10,085 nucleotides of DNA from Clostridia bacterium (GCA_900766945.1 CAAFXD010000026.1:1-10085), one strand, 5' to 3'; counted from the first letter of the stretch, positions 1 to 6,294 are shown. The notes: generated from the letters alone by a model not told the origin. A program made the numbers and translations.

Positions 1-19
1 GGATATTTTTCCAAGAAGC

Positions 20-48
20 AGTATACCACCGTAATCAACACTTGTCAA
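20..48 (-). promoter_or_regulatory. Consensus sigma-A promoter firing leftward out of the window
   Basis: Read on the minus strand, TTGACA (48..43) and TATACT (25..20) are separated by exactly 17 bases. The -35 box is the perfect consensus and the -10 differs by one base. A TG one base upstream of the -10 makes it an extended -10. The -35 box contains the TGA stop (47..45) of the upstream gene. Transcription should begin near position 13 and serve a gene just outside the window on the minus strand. Whatever follows is probably well expressed, but it cannot be seen. Confidence 0.8.
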
Positions 49-1226
49 GTATCTTTTTGCGGAAACAGGATATAGTTCAGTATACCCGCATTTTGCGCGG
101 CAGATACCTGTTCGGGCGTATCCGCCACCGCAAACAGCGCTTTGGTTTGATAATTTTCCGCCAAACGGTCCTGCAAAAGGGCGCACGCCGACGGCACATA
201 CTGCTGTGCCTCCATACCCTCGGTATAGGGTACATCGCCGATTGCCGTGCCCTGTGCAAGTGCGGACGAACGCATATCCACAGCGCTGTATTCGGCGGCA
301 CTGTCGAAAATCCCGCCGCCGTACAGAGACGCACTGCCCGAAAGCGCCGCCGACAGCGGCATATTGACCGCCAACGGCACATCGCCCGTAACTGCCGCCG
401 CCTGTTCAATAAAATCGTGTAAAATCGCGTTGCGGCTGAAAATACTTTCCGCTTCGCCCGGGAAATACGCGCGGTCAATATAGCGGCTTTCGGGGAACGA
501 AACCCCGTCCAGCAATATCATATCCGCGCCGAACGCCACCGCTTCGTTGATTACCTGCAAAAGATAGGTGCGCGCCGTTTCGGAATACGGGTTGAGCCAC
601 GGGTTGCCGCCGTTGCGGGCGCTGTCATCCAGCCAAACGGTCACGCCGTCCGCCTCCGTGACAGCCGCGCCCGGCAAATTCGCCGCCGCAACGGGGTCTT
701 GAAAACAATATACGCGCAAAATGATTTTATAGCCGCCTGCTTTTAAGCGGGCAACGGTATCTGCCGCCGTTGTCACAGGCGCGGCTGCCGCGCCGATTTC
801 CGCCGCCGTACTGCCGTCCGCGGCGGTGCAAAGCTGTCCGCTTGCGTCTTTAAAATCCACCAGCACCGCATTTGCCGACTGCGCGGACAGCGTGCTTTGG
901 AACAAATCAAACGCAATCCCGCCGCCGAGCTCGTCGCTGTTCATATACACCGCCTGCCATTGCGCGGCGGCGCCGTCTGCCGTGGCGGTATTGTCGCGCA
1001 ACGGGCGCTTGGACAGCATAAACACCACCGACGCGACCGAAAACACGACCAAAAAAGCCAACACCAAACTAACCGCATACAAAATGGTATTGTTGCGCTC
1101 TTTTTTGCGGCGCGCGCGGCTTTCGCCGATGGCATATTTCGTGCCCGTGCGCCGCCCCGGATAATTTTTGGAGAACGGATAATAGCTTTTTTTCCGCGGC
1201 TTTACCGTTTTGTTGGTTTGAAACAT
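45..1226 (-). CDS. Membrane-anchored putative glycoside hydrolase-like protein (DUF4015 type)
   Basis: A 393-residue protein with a basic N-terminal tail of about 47 residues, one hydrophobic membrane segment (about 48-70) and an extracytoplasmic domain. Visible landmarks are AVLVDFKDASG (120-130), RVYCFQDP (171-178), NPWLNPYSETARTYLLQ (208-224) and DMILLDGVSFP (235-245). These resemble the DUF4015 putative glycosyl hydrolase fold, where a 'lviDvKd.sG' strand, a 'w.NPy....r.Y' segment and a 'DeIqlDYvrFP' strand recur. Asp240 sits at the expected position of the last motif. Substrate and activity are unknown; a cell-wall or surface glycan is only a guess from the topology. The frame extends to a TTG at 1256, but the ATG at 1226 has a weak purine-rich RBS (AGAG, 7 bases upstream), so I prefer it. 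A 268 bp repeat-bearing spacer separates it from rnfA, so cotranscription with that operon is uncertain. I saw no convincing promoter of its own. Confidence 0.72.
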   Translation of the reverse strand: MFQTNKTVKPRKKSYYPFSKNYPGRRTGTKYAIGESRARRKKERNNTILYAVSLVLAFLVVFSVASVVFMLSKRPLRDNTATADGAAAQWQAVYMNSDELGGGIAFDLFQSTLSAQSANAVLVDFKDASGQLCTAADGSTAAEIGAAAAPVTTAADTVARLKAGGYKIILRVYCFQDPVAAANLPGAAVTEADGVTVWLDDSARNGGNPWLNPYSETARTYLLQVINEAVAFGADMILLDGVSFPESRYIDRAYFPGEAESIFSRNAILHDFIEQAAAVTGDVPLAVNMPLSAALSGSASLYGGGIFDSAAEYSAVDMRSSALAQGTAIGDVPYTEGMEAQQYVPSACALLQDRLAENYQTKALFAVADTPEQVSAAQNAGILNYILFPQKDT

Positions 1227-1322
1227 CTTTTTTCTCTTTTTCGTTCGGGCGCGCAAGACACACCCGAGAATTTTGGTGGGAGGGGAATCCGCATCCGCCT
1301 GTAAATTTTGATGTGATTTTGC

Positions 1323-1342
1323 GGAACGGTCAAGACCGTTCC
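1323..1342 (+). repeat. Palindromic hairpin unit 1 (REP-like)
   Basis: A perfect 9 bp stem, GGAACGGTC pairing with GACCGTTCC, around an AA loop, followed directly by CTACG (1343-1347). It is the first of three hairpins in this spacer with the same size, the same two-base loop and the same CTAC(G/C) flank but different stem sequence. No T-run follows on either strand, so it does not look like a classical intrinsic terminator. Confidence 0.75.
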
Positions 1343-1367
1343 CTACGCACGAAATACATTTTTCAGG

Positions 1368-1437
1368 GTAGGGCGGGGGCTTGCCCCCGCCGCGGGATTA
1401 CCTGTGAATTGACGGCGGGAGCAAGCCCCCGCCCTAC
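1368..1437. repeat. Paired inverted REP-like GC-rich repeats (units 2 and 3)
   Basis: Two 24-base arms, 1368-1391 and 1414-1437, are inverted copies of each other with one mismatch, separated by 22 bases. Each arm is itself a hairpin. Unit 2 at 1372-1391 has stem GGCGGGGGC, loop TT and a perfect complement. Unit 3 at 1414-1433 has stem GGCGGGAGC, loop AA and one mismatch. Unit 3 is followed by CTACG and unit 2 is preceded by the complementary GTAG, so unit 2 is the reverse orientation of the same element. The whole resembles a bacterial REP/BIME or small MITE pair. It lies between rnfA and the glycoside-hydrolase-like gene, where it could stabilise the rnf mRNA 3' end or dampen read-through. 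That role is inferred. Confidence 0.8.
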
Positions 1438-1494
1438 GCTGTATATTCCGTTCGAGAGGACAAGGGAAAGCACAGCAGAAAGGAAATGAACGGC

Positions 1495-2088
1495 TCAAAC
1501 CCCGAGCCCTCTGCCCGTCAGCCCCGTAAAGGCAAGGGATAAAATCGCGGTATAAATGAAAATCGCGGGCGTGCCTTTAAACGCTTCGGGGATGCTTTCG
1601 TTTTTGTCCATGGCGCGCAGGCCGAAATTGATCAGCAACACGGCGATAATGAACGCCGCCCCCGCGCCAAGCCCTGCGCCGATGGCCTCAAACACGCCGA
1701 ACGCCGCGCGGTAATTGATAAACGGCACGGCAAGCACCAGCGTATTAAACGCGGCAATCCCGAGCCGCCGCACGGTGCGCGGTTTGGCTTTGACAACATA
1801 CAAAACGAACAGCAAGGTAAGCAGATACACCGCCGCAAGCACGCCGACAAAAATCAGCGCGTGCCAAAACACATTTAAGGCGTGTACGGCGGGAATTTGC
1901 TCGAATAAAACGCAAATCAACGACACCGCCGTCGATAAATAGATAATGAAAAAACTCAACGGATACAGTTGTTTCGGCTTTGCCGCCATACGAATGGCTT
2001 CGTCGGCACCGTAGCCGCCCGAAAAAATCAGGTTTTGGAACAGGCAGGCATACATTGCCGCCGAAAATAAACTGCCGAGAATACTCAT
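1495..2088 (-). CDS. rnfA: RnfA-like membrane protein lacking the cluster cysteines
   Basis: A 197-residue, very hydrophobic protein with about six membrane segments, the usual RnfA/RsxA/NqrE length. The C-terminal half matches the family clearly: RRLGI (107-111), FNTLVLAV (114-121), a glycine-rich helix (137-143), and IPEAFKGTPAIFIYTAILS (166-184) followed by LAFTGLTG (185-192), equivalent to the family's 'vP..FrG..i.LItAgLmSLAFmGfsG'. The N-terminal half is divergent. Two cysteines conserved in RnfA are absent. In 'FLGxCPF' the counterpart reads YGADE, with Asp29 where Cys would be, and in 'TTNCAVLG' the counterpart is FNTLVLA, with Thr116 where Cys would be. In standard complexes those cysteines, with two from RnfE, hold an intramembrane Fe-S site. 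The ATG overlaps the rnfE stop as ATGA, with an AGGAGG ten bases upstream, so translation is probably coupled. It could instead be called an uncharacterised RnfA/RnfE-family membrane protein. Confidence 0.8.
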   Translation of the reverse strand: MSILGSLFSAAMYACLFQNLIFSGGYGADEAIRMAAKPKQLYPLSFFIIYLSTAVSLICVLFEQIPAVHALNVFWHALIFVGVLAAVYLLTLLFVLYVVKAKPRTVRRLGIAAFNTLVLAVPFINYRAAFGVFEAIGAGLGAGAAFIIAVLLINFGLRAMDKNESIPEAFKGTPAIFIYTAILSLAFTGLTGRGLGV

Positions 2089-3116
2089 TCGTCGCTCGCC
2101 TCCTGTTCCTCTGCCGACGGTGCAGGCTTCGGTTCTGCCGCGGGTGTTTCGGCAGTGTCCTGCTGTTTTTGTTTATACAAATCCAACTCCGTCAGCATTT
2201 CGTCAAAGTCGGACAAATAATCCTCGCGGGGTGCACGGCGCGGGCGCGTCGGTGCCGCTTCGCCGTCTGCGGGCGGTGCGTCTGTCTGCAAGGGTGCAGA
2301 AGTTGCCTCGGCTTTTGCCGCTTTTTCCGCTTTTCGTTTTGCCTGCTTCGGCGCTTTTGCCTTTTTCTCCTTTTTCGGCGTTTCGGGCGCATCTTGCCCC
2401 GTCGCGTCCGTTTCCTCATACGGGTTAAAATCCGCGTCCAAAAGCGATTTCAAACTGCCGATGTGCGACTGTGAAATTTCTTTCATCGAAAACGCCTGTT
2501 CGGGGTGGGCGTCGGGCGATTTTTTACGCAAAATGCCCTTGACCGCCGCCGCGAAAAAGCCGAGCAATAAAAACCCGCCGAACGGCATTAAAAAGCCTTT
2601 TAACTGTATGGGCAACTCCAAATCCCAAGAGTATACCGTGCCGCTGCCGAAGATCTCACGCAACAGCCCGACAATCAGCGCGACGAACGCATACCCCGCC
2701 GCCGCGGCAACCGCGTCCGCAAAGGTGCTTTTCAAGGTGTTTTTCACCGCAAAGCGTTCACAGTGAAGTGCGACGAGGGAATTGACCGCCAACAGCGGCA
2801 AAAAGATGCCCGCCGCGTTCGCCTCGTTCGGGGTGAAGCGCTCAAAAAACATAAAAAACGGAATGTTGATGCCCACGCCCAAAGCGGCGTAAATCACCAT
2901 ACGGAAATGGCTCGGCACTTTTTTGAGCGCCAAGCAGGCAAACAGCTCGACAATCACCAATTCGGCGCACGAGACCGCCGCAAGCATAATCGCCGATTTC
3001 AAAGAAACCGCCATCGCCGCCACGGGCGCCACGCCGACCGCCTCAAACAAAACGGGATTTTTGTAAAGCGCACTGTCGCGCACGCTTTGCAAAAAGGATT
3101 TTTCGCCGTTACGCAT
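2085..3116 (-). CDS. rnfE: RnfE-like membrane protein with long charged cytoplasmic tail
   Basis: A 343-residue protein. Residues 1-197 are an RnfE/NqrD-type membrane domain: KNPVLFEAVGVAPVAAMA (19-36), GIFLPLLAVNSLVALHCERFA (103-123, family 'GIFIPLIvvNCailgRAeaFA'), LLREIFGSGT (151-160) and MPFGGFLLLGFFAA (177-190). Ordinary RnfE proteins are roughly 200-230 residues. Here about 145 extra residues follow: a segment at 210-240, a Lys/Ala-rich stretch (248-270), a Pro/Ala-rich linker, a short possible amphipathic piece at DYLSDFDEMLTELDLYKQK (299-317) and an acidic end. The two RnfE cluster cysteines are replaced: Ala30 in 'GxCP' and Ser113 in 'vNC'. The frame opens further upstream, but the ATG at 3116 has a strong GGAGGT seven bases before it and overlaps the rnfD stop by 8 bases, so it is chosen as the start. 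It overlaps rnfA by ATGA. Confidence 0.82.
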   Translation of the reverse strand: MRNGEKSFLQSVRDSALYKNPVLFEAVGVAPVAAMAVSLKSAIMLAAVSCAELVIVELFACLALKKVPSHFRMVIYAALGVGINIPFFMFFERFTPNEANAAGIFLPLLAVNSLVALHCERFAVKNTLKSTFADAVAAAAGYAFVALIVGLLREIFGSGTVYSWDLELPIQLKGFLMPFGGFLLLGFFAAAVKGILRKKSPDAHPEQAFSMKEISQSHIGSLKSLLDADFNPYEETDATGQDAPETPKKEKKAKAPKQAKRKAEKAAKAEATSAPLQTDAPPADGEAAPTRPRRAPREDYLSDFDEMLTELDLYKQKQQDTAETPAAEPKPAPSAEEQEASDE

Positions 3117-4221
3117 CTGCGCCACCTCCCTGTTCCTCCAAAGCGTCCGCAGGCGCGGACTTCGCTTCGTCCGCTTCGCGGCGTTTTCTGCGCGCCAGCT
3201 TCCTTGCGCGGTGCTCAAACCGCGCCTCGGGCAGTTTATCAAACGCCGAGGTCAGCGCATTGCAAAGCAATACGGCAAATACCGCGCCCTCTTCCAATGC
3301 GCCGAACCGACGGAACAGCATCGTAAAAATCCCCGCCGAAACACCGTAGGCAACCCGCCCCCAAAAGCGTTTGGGCAAAATAGATTCCTCCGGCAGTAAA
3401 AACAGCGCCGCAAAAAACAGCATACCGCCCGACAGTTCCATAAAAACCGATTGCAACCGCCCCGTGGTGATGCGCGGAAACAAAAACGCATAGACCGCCG
3501 CGCCGAACAAACAGGATATTGCCGCCGTAAAGCCTTTCTGAGAGCGCACCGCCGAAAACAGCAACGCCCCGAGGAGCGCAATGACACAGCCCGTGCCCAT
3601 CGCGCTCGGTGTATTGCCGATTAAAACATCGATATAATCCGCCGCCGTGACGCCCATCGAGGTACTGTTTTGGAGCATTTGCGTCAGAGAAACGCCCGCG
3701 GCAAAGCCCTCACTGCCGTACACGGCAACCGTCGCGCCGCTTTCGGGCAAAACGGGATAGGAAAATACAGAATCGGGCAGGCACACCGCGACAAACGCCA
3801 CGCCTGCCGCCGCAGGGGAAAACAGCAGGGTGCGCGCCGTGCCGAACGGCACCTTCACCACGAGAATTGCAAACGAGGTCGCCAAAAGCACAAGCCATAT
3901 CGGCGCAGACGCCGGCAGCAGCATCGCGACCGTCACGCCCGTCACCGCCGCGGACATATCCCGCAAAGCAGGCACCTGCCCGAGCACGCGCATACCGATA
4001 TATTCACAAAGCATGGCCGTCAAAACGGAAACCGCCGTCAAAAGCACGGCTCTGCCGCCGTAATAGTACCACGCCATCAAGGCGGGGGCGGCGAGCATCA
4101 AAAGACGGTTTCGCATATAGGTTTGTGTGGTTTTGATTTCCGCCTGCATTTCGGGCGTGAAGACGCGCCCATCTGCCGGTATTTTCACTTCTTTCGGCAA
4201 AAAATCCACCTCGTTTTCCAA
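3109..4221 (-). CDS. rnfD: RnfD/NqrB-like membrane protein
   Basis: Up to 370 residues with about nine hydrophobic segments and a basic C-terminal tail (333-350). RnfD-like landmarks are ALRDMSAAVTGVTVAMLLPASAP (85-107, family 'D.Sa.vTGlLLalmLPp..P'), FGTARTLLFSPAAAG (126-140, family 'FGGlGyN.FNPA..g') and LIGNTPSAMGTGCVIALLGAL (200-220, family 'G...GsiGEtsalaiLlGg'). RnfD normally carries FMN covalently on Thr in D-x-x-(S/T)-G-A-T-P-L. Here SGATV (161-165) lacks the upstream Asp and the Pro-Leu, while by spacing the site may fall at VSLTQML (177-183), so flavinylation is doubtful. The start is uncertain: TTG at 4221 has no clear RBS, whereas TTG at 4200 has GAGGTG six bases upstream. It overlaps rnfE by 8 bases, where rnfG would usually intervene. 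Family membership is reasonably sure; function as an electron carrier is not. Confidence 0.78.
   Translation of the reverse strand: MENEVDFLPKEVKIPADGRVFTPEMQAEIKTTQTYMRNRLLMLAAPALMAWYYYGGRAVLLTAVSVLTAMLCEYIGMRVLGQVPALRDMSAAVTGVTVAMLLPASAPIWLVLLATSFAILVVKVPFGTARTLLFSPAAAGVAFVAVCLPDSVFSYPVLPESGATVAVYGSEGFAAGVSLTQMLQNSTSMGVTAADYIDVLIGNTPSAMGTGCVIALLGALLFSAVRSQKGFTAAISCLFGAAVYAFLFPRITTGRLQSVFMELSGGMLFFAALFLLPEESILPKRFWGRVAYGVSAGIFTMLFRRFGALEEGAVFAVLLCNALTSAFDKLPEARFEHRARKLARRKRREADEAKSAPADALEEQGGGADA
3124..3129 (-). promoter_or_regulatory. Ribosome binding site fixing the rnfE start
   Basis: GGAGGT on the minus strand lies seven bases upstream of the ATG at 3116..3114, inside the end of rnfD. 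It argues against the upstream in-frame extension to 3242 and implies that rnfE is translated from the middle of the rnfD mRNA tail. Confidence 0.85.
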
Positions 4222-4231
4222 TAATTTTGCA

Positions 4232-4260
4232 TTGCCAAAGCCCCGTGCGCGTAATAGGAT
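4232..4260 (+). promoter_or_regulatory. Probable sigma-A promoter of mecA
   Basis: TTGCCA (4232-4237) and TAGGAT (4255-4260) are separated by 17 bases, matching the consensus in 5/6 and 4/6 positions. The start codon of mecA lies 35 bases downstream with a good RBS between. The box sits in the 73 bp gap between divergent rnfD and mecA. I found no equally convincing promoter for rnfD on the opposite strand. Confidence 0.5.
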
Positions 4261-4294
4261 GGAAAGAGAAATTCTTTTTTACGGAGGGCAAGAA

Positions 4295-4834
4295 ATGGAA
4301 TTACATAAAACTTCCGCACGCGGACTTTGCGCGCACCTGACAAAGCAGGAGTTGTCCGCTTACAAACTGACCTTTGACGAATTGCACCGTCGGGATGCAC
4401 GCACCGAAGCCCTCATCCGCACGGTTTTGACGCGCGCCGAAAAAACGCTCGGGTGGGCACTGCCGCCGCGCGGCAAACTCTTTGTGGACATCTTACCCGC
4501 CGCAAACGGCGACACGGTTTTATTTTTGACCGCGCGCCCTGCGCCGACGCGCTACCGCGTGAAAAAACAGCCGTTTACGCTCCTGTGCCGCACCGCTTCG
4601 CCCGACGCGCTGCTCGCCGTTCTTCGCCGCTTGCAAAGCCCACCGTTTTCACGCGCGGTTTGCCGCCTGTACCGCGACGAAACCGCCTATTTTCTGCAAG
4701 TCTCGTTCCCCGCGGCAAACGCGTTACGCACAGGGCGTGCGGCGCTCGCGGAATACGGGGAAGTGCTTCTGTGCGATGAACGCGCACAGGCGTATTTGCA
4801 CGAATACGCCGTGTTTATCGGCAAAGCGCCTTAA
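4295..4834 (+). CDS. mecA: MecA family Clp adaptor protein
   Basis: A 179-residue soluble protein resembling clostridial MecA/YpbH adaptors, which bind substrates with the N-terminal domain and deliver them to the ClpC unfoldase through the C-terminal domain. Visible in order are LTKQELSAYKLTFDEL (15-30); a helix with LIRTVLTRA (40-48); GKLFVDILPAANGDTVLFLT (60-79), the beta strand of the N-terminal domain; a variable linker; and the C-terminal domain at about 92-175, ending in LAEYGEVLLCDERAQAYLHE (151-170), which matches the MecA end ('L.EyG..i....a...L.Ey'). The start is the ATG with GGAGGG six bases upstream; an upstream open frame lacks such a site. It is shorter than Bacillus MecA (about 218 residues). 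The gene is monocistronic, divergent from rnfD, and its last 20 bases overlap the 3' end of rpe. The substrates in this organism cannot be told. Confidence 0.75.
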   Translation: MELHKTSARGLCAHLTKQELSAYKLTFDELHRRDARTEALIRTVLTRAEKTLGWALPPRGKLFVDILPAANGDTVLFLTARPAPTRYRVKKQPFTLLCRTASPDALLAVLRRLQSPPFSRAVCRLYRDETAYFLQVSFPAANALRTGRAALAEYGEVLLCDERAQAYLHEYAVFIGKAP

Positions 4835-5474
4835 ATTCTGCTATCGTTTTCTGCATATCCGCGCTCGAAAACAGCGCGTTGCCCGAAACAAACACATTTG
4901 CGCCTGCCTTTGCGGCGACGGCAATCGTTTTTGCGCCGATGCCGCCGTCCACCTGCACATCCATATTTTCAATGCCGCGGCGCGCACATTCCTGTCGCAG
5001 GGCGACGATTTTGGGCATCATATCTTCCATAAAGCTCTGTCCGCCGAAGCCGGGTTCCACCGTCATCACCAAAACCATGGAGATTTTGTCAAGATAGGGG
5101 TACACCGCTTCAATCGGCGTGGCGGGTTTGACGGCAATCGCCGCCTTTTTGCCCGACTGCAAAATCAAATCGACCGTTTCGTCGGTATCGCCGTCGCTTT
5201 CAATATGAAAGGTAATGCTGTCCGCGCCCGCCGACAGAAAATCGGGAATATACTTTTGCGGGTCTGAAATCATCAAATGCACATCAAACGGCAAATCCGT
5301 TGCGTGGCGAATGCATTTGACAATCGGCGCGCCCAAGGTGATATTCGGCACAAAATGGCCGTCCATCACATCGATGTGCACCATATCCGCGCCCGCCGCC
5401 GTAATGCGGCGCAGCTCGGGCTCTAAATTGCCGTAATCGGCGGAAAGAATAGATGGAGAAATTTGTATTTTCAT
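4815..5474 (-). CDS. rpe: Ribulose-phosphate 3-epimerase
   Basis: A 219-residue TIM-barrel enzyme of the normal family length, interconverting D-ribulose 5-phosphate and D-xylulose 5-phosphate in the pentose phosphate pathway. Signature segments are all present: SPSILSADYGNLEPEL (6-21), the metal and catalytic strand HIDVMDGHFVPNI (33-45; His33, Asp35), DVHLMISDP (64-72; His66), the phosphate-binding loop MTVEPGFGGQSF (137-148), and VDGGIG (175-180; Asp176, the second catalytic Asp), with ANVFVSGNALF (192-202) at the end. The ATG has a GAGGA-type RBS. It is the last gene of the minus-strand operon after proB, proA and an unknown membrane protein, with a 22-base gap before it. Its end overlaps mecA tail-to-tail. 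Identification is secure. Confidence 0.97.
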   Translation of the reverse strand: MKIQISPSILSADYGNLEPELRRITAAGADMVHIDVMDGHFVPNITLGAPIVKCIRHATDLPFDVHLMISDPQKYIPDFLSAGADSITFHIESDGDTDETVDLILQSGKKAAIAVKPATPIEAVYPYLDKISMVLVMTVEPGFGGQSFMEDMMPKIVALRQECARRGIENMDVQVDGGIGAKTIAVAAKAGANVFVSGNALFSSADMQKTIAEFKALCR

Positions 5475-5496
5475 TTTCGTTTCCTCATTTTTTCGG

Positions 5497-6282
5497 TTAT
5501 GCCGCCGGTGCGGCTTCGGTTTGCGCCGCGGTGTCGCTCACGGGCGCGGCGGTTGTGGTTTCGGGGGCGGAGGTCGTCGTTTCGGATGCCGCTACCGTGG
5601 TCGCCGTTTCGGGCGTTGCGGTGTTTTGGAGGGCGCTGATATAGTAACTGCCGTCCTTTTCACGCAAAGTGACTTTCATATATTTGTCGGGCTCGGGTGC
5701 AACCATATTGCCCTCGCTGTCCTGCGCCCATTGGTCGCCGCCGAGATAGGCTACCGTCAGCACAATGGAATTGTTGGTTTTGTCCAAATCCACGACGCGC
5801 GGCGTATAGGTCGGCACAATACCCGTCAAGGGAATGGTATAGGTCTGCTTGCTCGCGTCATAGGTGAACTCATAGCCGTAGCCCTCCACCGTGCCGTGCG
5901 TGGGGCGGATTTCCGTGCCGAACAGTTTTTCAAACGACGCGGTGACATCCGCTTCGGGGATAATCATGCCGCTTTCGCCGTATTCGTATCGGTCGGGCGC
6001 AAGGTCGCTTTTTAAAATCGACCAAATGGCAATGTCAATGAGTTGTTCGGGGTTGGCGTTGGTAATATCGTCGAACGCGTCGGGGTCGTTCATCACCACG
6101 GGCGTGAGCATTTTGTTGTACTCGTCAAAATTGCGGCTTTTCTGCACGGCGTTTTTTGCCGCACCGACACCCGCCGCAATCACCGTGACCGCGCCGACCA
6201 ACGCCAGCACCGCAATCAAAAGCCCCAACGGGAACGCCCAACGGCGTGCGCCTTTTTTATGTTTTTTCGTTTTGTTTGCCAT
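5497..6282 (-). CDS. Unknown membrane-anchored protein with Thr/Ala/Pro-rich tail
   Basis: A 261-residue protein I do not recognise. A short, strongly basic N-terminus (1-14) precedes one membrane segment (about 16-38) without a lipobox or an obvious cleavage site, so it probably stays anchored with its C-terminus outside. The exported part (about 50-220) is a folded-looking mixed alpha/beta domain rich in acidic and aromatic residues, with GYGYEFTYD (134-142), YTIPLTGIVPTYTPRVVDLD (148-167) and a strand YYISALQN (213-220). The last 40 residues are a low-complexity ETTTSAPETTTAAP-type linker, as seen on clostridial surface proteins. The frame could begin at a GTG at 6291, but the ATG at 6282 has GAGGTG six bases before it. 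It lies 10 bases after proA and 22 before rpe, so it is cotranscribed with them. No sorting motif follows the linker. Confidence 0.8.
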   Translation of the reverse strand: MANKTKKHKKGARRWAFPLGLLIAVLALVGAVTVIAAGVGAAKNAVQKSRNFDEYNKMLTPVVMNDPDAFDDITNANPEQLIDIAIWSILKSDLAPDRYEYGESGMIIPEADVTASFEKLFGTEIRPTHGTVEGYGYEFTYDASKQTYTIPLTGIVPTYTPRVVDLDKTNNSIVLTVAYLGGDQWAQDSEGNMVAPEPDKYMKVTLREKDGSYYISALQNTATPETATTVAASETTTSAPETTTAAPVSDTAAQTEAAPAA

Positions 6283-6288
6283 GGTATT

Positions 6289-6294
6289 CACCTC
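6289..6294 (-). promoter_or_regulatory. Ribosome binding site within the proA stop region
   Basis: GAGGTG on the minus strand overlaps the proA TGA stop (6295..6293) and sits six bases before the ATG at 6282. It decides that start over the GTG at 6291 and suggests translational coupling with proA. Confidence 0.75.

Noticed and set aside
1323..1438. Intrinsic terminator or CRISPR-like array
   Set aside because: No T-tract follows any hairpin on either strand, and three palindromes with irregular spacing and differing stems do not form a CRISPR repeat-spacer pattern.
1486..1542. Small plus-strand ORF (18 codons) with an AAAGGAA-like sequence upstream
   Set aside because: Most of it is antisense to the rnfA 3' end, and nothing beyond the start context supports it.
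3117..3242. Longer N-terminus of RnfE starting at 3242
   Set aside because: The extra 42 residues are Arg-rich, lie wholly within rnfD in another frame, and a strong GGAGGT RBS marks the ATG at 3116.
4127..4294. Extended mecA N-terminus starting at 4127
   Set aside because: The added part overlaps rnfD antisense and has no MecA similarity; GGAGGG before the ATG at 4295 and the MecA-like N-terminus fix the start.
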